Part shown: in pieces, positions 61,716 through 64,000 of the stretch
Layout of the letters: each line of letters starts with the position of its first letter
How positions within the stretch are numbered: the stretch's first letter is position 1
Origin: Streptomyces sp. S465
GTDB taxonomy: Bacteria; Actinomycetota; Actinomycetes; Streptomycetales; Streptomycetaceae
Reading direction: 5' to 3'
Length of the DNA stretch: 64,000 bases
NCBI RefSeq assembly: GCF_026898115.1
Contig: NZ_CP114036.1
Span: 6,132,001 to 6,196,000, forward strand
Notes under the pieces: generated by a model
What the model was told of the DNA's origin: nothing
What the model saw: the letters and a program-made list of their open reading frames with translations, nothing else
Databases searched by the model: none
Program-made: the position numbers and the translations under genes

Positions 61716-62023
61716 GCACCATCGGCACCATCGATCGCCCAGCGACGCACGACCCCATGAAGCAGGTCCCGACGATGACCCCACCGGTCTCCGAAACCCC
61801 CGCACCTGATACCTCCGGCGCGCCCGAGTCGCGCCAGAACAGGAACCGAGAGATGCAACTCATCCAAGAAGCCCTGGCGCGTGCGCATATGCACGACCGG
61901 CTGCATGAAGCCGAGTCCGAACGAAGGGCCGTTCGGCTCGCCGCCGCCCGCCGGATGCAGCGCCGCGCGGAGCGCGCCTCGCGCCGCGCCCGCCGCGCCC
62001 TGGCCATGGCCGTCATGCAGTGA
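61712..62023 (+). CDS. Small basic protein coupled to wblC
   Basis: A 103-residue protein, disordered N-terminal half (MSTIGTIDRPATHD), then a long Arg-rich helix (RNREMQLIQEALARAHMHD and a RRMQRRAERASRRARRA region). ATGA overlap with wblC gives translational coupling, so it is induced together with it. No family recognised; a nucleic-acid or ribosome contact is possible from the charge, but this is inference. Confidence 0.8.
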   Translation: MSTIGTIDRPATHDPMKQVPTMTPPVSETPAPDTSGAPESRQNRNREMQLIQEALARAHMHDRLHEAESERRAVRLAAARRMQRRAERASRRARRALAMAVMQ

Positions 62024-62105
62024 CCATGTGCGGCACCGACCACACACAGGGCTGATACGCAGACGCGCCGACCAGGTCATACACCGACCTGTCGCGCGAC
62101 CCCGG

Positions 62106-62129
62106 GGGCCGGTCCGATCGGACCGGCCC
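62106..62129. terminator. Perfect palindrome, likely bidirectional terminator
   Basis: GGGCCGGTCC-GATC-GGACCGGCCC (24 bp, perfect), followed by a second GC-rich hairpin (CCCGGAGC/GCTCCGGG). It lies between wblC's partner and the convergent ABC1 kinase gene. Confidence 0.8.
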
Positions 62130-62228
62130 TTCGGCTGTCCCGGAGCGGCCGCGCTCCGGGCGAACGCCCGCCCGGTGGCGGAGGCGCGGGGCAGAGGCCC
62201 GGCCGGGCGGGCGCGGCCGGGCGCGAGC

Positions 62229-63686
62229 TCAGGCCGTCTCGGTGCCCTGCCCGGCGTCGGCCTTCTCGGCGCCTTCCCCGACGCGGTCCTCGGCGTTGTC
62301 CGCGGCGCGGTCCTCGGCGTGGTCCGTGGCGCGGTCCTCGGACGCCGGGCCCACCGCGAAGCCGGGTACCCATGCCTCCAGCTCATTCCGCATCCGCACC
62401 GCGGCGCCCAGCTGGCACAGCACCCCGATCGTGCTCAGGGTCACCCGGTGAATCAGCAGATAGGCGGGCGGCAGGTTCAGTTGATTGCCCAGCTCGTAGA
62501 CGGGGGAGCGACGATCGGCCATCCGCGCCGCCTGGCTGCGCAGCCACTGCCGGTCGAAGACGAACACATCGGTCTGGGCCGGTTCGAGCATCGGCAGCAG
62601 GAAGTCCAGCAGATCGTCGGGGTCGATCTCGATCGTCGGCTTGACGAACCCCTCCTCGCGCATCAGCTCGTAGACCCCCGCGGCGTCGCCGTCGAGCGCC
62701 AGGCGCAGCGCGACGCCGATGGGCTCCGGGAGCCCTTCGGGGAGCCGGTTCACCGAGCCGAAGTCCAGAACCCCCAGCTTCCACCGCTCCGGCGGCCCGT
62801 CCGGGTCGTCACCGGTCAGCAGCCGGAAGTTCCCCGGATGCGGATCGGCGTGCAGCAGCCCGGTGCGGGACGCCCCCGAGAACAGAAAGCGGGCCAGCAG
62901 CTGTCCGGCGCGATCCCGCTCCTCCTGTGTGCCGTCGGCTATCACCTCGGAGAGCGGTATCCCCTCCATCCATTCGGTGATCAGTATCTGATCGCTCTGG
63001 TGCACCACCTCGGGCACCACGATCTCCGCGTCCTGCGCGTACTCCTCCGCATGGGCCCGCTGGGACGCGGCCTCCAGCTCGTAGTCCAGCTCCTCGGCGA
63101 CGCGCTCGCGCAACTCCGCGATCAGCGGCTTGATGTCCAGCCCCGGCACCAGCGGACCCAGCACCCGGGCGAACCGGCTCAGTTGGTTGAGGTCGGACAG
63201 CAGCGCCTCGCCCGCCCCCGGGTACTGCACCTTGACCGCCACCGTGCGCCCGTCGTGCCAGACCGCCCGGTGGACCTGCCCGATCGAGGCGGCCGCCGCC
63301 GGCTTGTCCTCGAATTCCTGGAACAGCTCCGCCCAGTCCGGCCCCAGCCGCTCCGCCAGCGCCGCGTGGACCGTGCGCGTGGGCATGGGAGGGGCCGCTT
63401 CCTGGAGCTTGGTCAGGGCCGCCCGGTAGTGCTTGGCTATCTCCTCGGGCAGCGCCGACTCGAAGACCGACATGGCCTGGCCGAGCTTCATGGCCCCGCC
63501 CTTGAGCTCGCCGAGGACCTTGAACATCTGCTCGGCGGTACGCTGCTGGACCTCGCGTGCGACGATCTCCGCCGGCCGCCCCCCTATCCGCTTCCCGAGC
63601 CCCCACGTGGCGCGCCCCGCGAATCCCAAGGGCAGCGTCGCCAGTTTGGCGGTACGGGTGATCGCCTTGCGCGGCAGATCGGTCAT
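62229..63686 (-). CDS. ABC1/AarF (UbiB) family protein kinase-like protein
   Basis: A 485-residue protein with UbiB-family motifs: GGAMKLGQAMS (KxGQ helix), AAAASIGQVHRA (Ala-rich nucleotide loop), VAVKVQYPG, LHADPHPGNF and LDFGSVNRL. The C-terminus ends in a disordered EDRATDHAEDRAADNAEDR repeat. UbiB-like proteins act as ATPases in isoprenoid-quinone or lipid metabolism. The ATG at 63686 has GGAGGGG just upstream. Its orthologue is next to whiB7 in M. tuberculosis. Confidence 0.9.
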   Translation of the reverse strand: MTDLPRKAITRTAKLATLPLGFAGRATWGLGKRIGGRPAEIVAREVQQRTAEQMFKVLGELKGGAMKLGQAMSVFESALPEEIAKHYRAALTKLQEAAPPMPTRTVHAALAERLGPDWAELFQEFEDKPAAAASIGQVHRAVWHDGRTVAVKVQYPGAGEALLSDLNQLSRFARVLGPLVPGLDIKPLIAELRERVAEELDYELEAASQRAHAEEYAQDAEIVVPEVVHQSDQILITEWMEGIPLSEVIADGTQEERDRAGQLLARFLFSGASRTGLLHADPHPGNFRLLTGDDPDGPPERWKLGVLDFGSVNRLPEGLPEPIGVALRLALDGDAAGVYELMREEGFVKPTIEIDPDDLLDFLLPMLEPAQTDVFVFDRQWLRSQAARMADRRSPVYELGNQLNLPPAYLLIHRVTLSTIGVLCQLGAAVRMRNELEAWVPGFAVGPASEDRATDHAEDRAADNAEDRVGEGAEKADAGQGTETA

Positions 63687-63762
63687 GCGCCCCTCCAACT
63701 ACAGCCGTGCCATTCCGGGGATGTGGCCCCCGGCCCCCCGTCGCCCCATGTGCAGGCGTCGG

Positions 63763-64000
63763 TCACCCGGACATTGTCGCGTGCGATGCCTCTGCGGCCG
63801 AGGCATATACGGCATCCTCCTCCCCGGCCGCCCCGCAGCCGCATCCGGGATGTGCTTCGACCGGACGCGCCTCCCAGACGAGAGAGGGGAGCGCCAACTC
63901 CCACCGGACCCCCGCGCCCCCGGAGGGCCGACCGTCCAGGAAGGCCAGCGCCTGCACTGCCGCGAACCCCGCCACCACCATCGCCAGCGCCGCGTCACAG
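63763..64000 (-). CDS. ThiF/E1-like adenylyltransferase, C-terminal fragment (runs off the window)
   Basis: The last ~78 residues of a leftward gene whose start lies beyond 64000. VVAGFAAVQALAFLDG resembles the dimerisation helix of ThiF/UBA-type proteins and is followed by a Cys-rich HPGCGCG, likely the second pair of a structural zinc site. I cannot confirm the catalytic part from this fragment. Confidence 0.55.
   Translation of the reverse strand, partial: CDAALAMVVAGFAAVQALAFLDGRPSGGAGVRWELALPSLVWEARPVEAHPGCGCGAAGEEDAVYASAAEASHATMSG

Noticed and set aside
1..64000. tRNA or rRNA genes
   Set aside because: No cloverleaf with GGTTCGAATCC-type T-arm or rRNA segment was recognised on either strand; a tRNAscan run would be decisive.

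Overview
The window is a high-GC actinobacterial chromosome segment, almost certainly Streptomyces: GTG starts are common, many starts look leaderless, several families are typical of Streptomyces, and the gene order follows a conserved actinobacterial neighbourhood. In Mycobacterium tuberculosis the same set (RhlE helicase, ferritin-like protein, DUF3107, TetR, DUF3152, MoeZ, alkyltransferase-like protein, AdnA, AdnB, NudC, mycoredoxin, UvrD2, WhiB7, ABC1 kinase) lies together around Rv3197-Rv3211. No rRNA or tRNA gene was seen.

Layout. 1-12.7 kb: housekeeping genes, including Mrp Fe-S carrier, a DUF1003/MgtE-N-CBS pair, a lipoprotein, an EamA exporter, CorA, a SUFU-domain protein, DUF6758, a PHP phosphoesterase and an NYN-domain protein. 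12.8-21.3 kb: DEAD-box RNA helicase with a very long repetitive basic tail, ferritin-like protein, DUF3107, TetR regulator, alpha/beta hydrolase and a DUF3152 zincin-like protein. 21.4-26.7 kb: a compact translationally coupled operon (PelF-type DUF3492 glycosyltransferase, polytopic membrane protein, sugar-nucleotide epimerase, spherulin-4/GH135-like protein) that looks like a reduced Pel/galactosaminogalactan-like exopolysaccharide system. 26.7-34.9 kb: moeZ behind a textbook SigR-type promoter, with a CRISPR-repeat-like hairpin at the predicted mRNA 5' end; two tandem secreted S33 peptidases; a kinase-like/flippase fusion; an alkyltransferase-like protein. 34.9-44.95 kb: a 27-bp minisatellite, the AdnA-AdnB helicase-nuclease pair, an M20 peptidase and NudC.

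45.06-58.20 kb: an integrated mobile element that entered the mycoredoxin gene. The original 3' end is stranded beside nudC, while the element supplied a new 3' end to the intact gene at the other junction. Its serine integrase is truncated by an 11.3-kb Tn3-family transposon with 50-bp terminal inverted repeats. That transposon carries a TauE-type permease and a redox cassette (XRE/MmyB regulator, aldo/keto reductase, NTF2-like protein, FAD oxidoreductase). Its transposase, its resolvase and a plasmid-type XRE regulator beside it are all broken, so the nest looks immobile.

58.1-64 kb: mycoredoxin with a SigR-type promoter, uvrD2, then wblC/whiB7 behind a WhiB7-type promoter, an 88-codon upstream ORF and an intrinsic terminator (an attenuator arrangement), a small coupled protein, an ABC1 kinase and the 3' end of a ThiF-type gene. 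Oxidative/thiol stress (mycoredoxin, moeZ) and antibiotic stress (wblC) control are therefore readable directly from the sequence.
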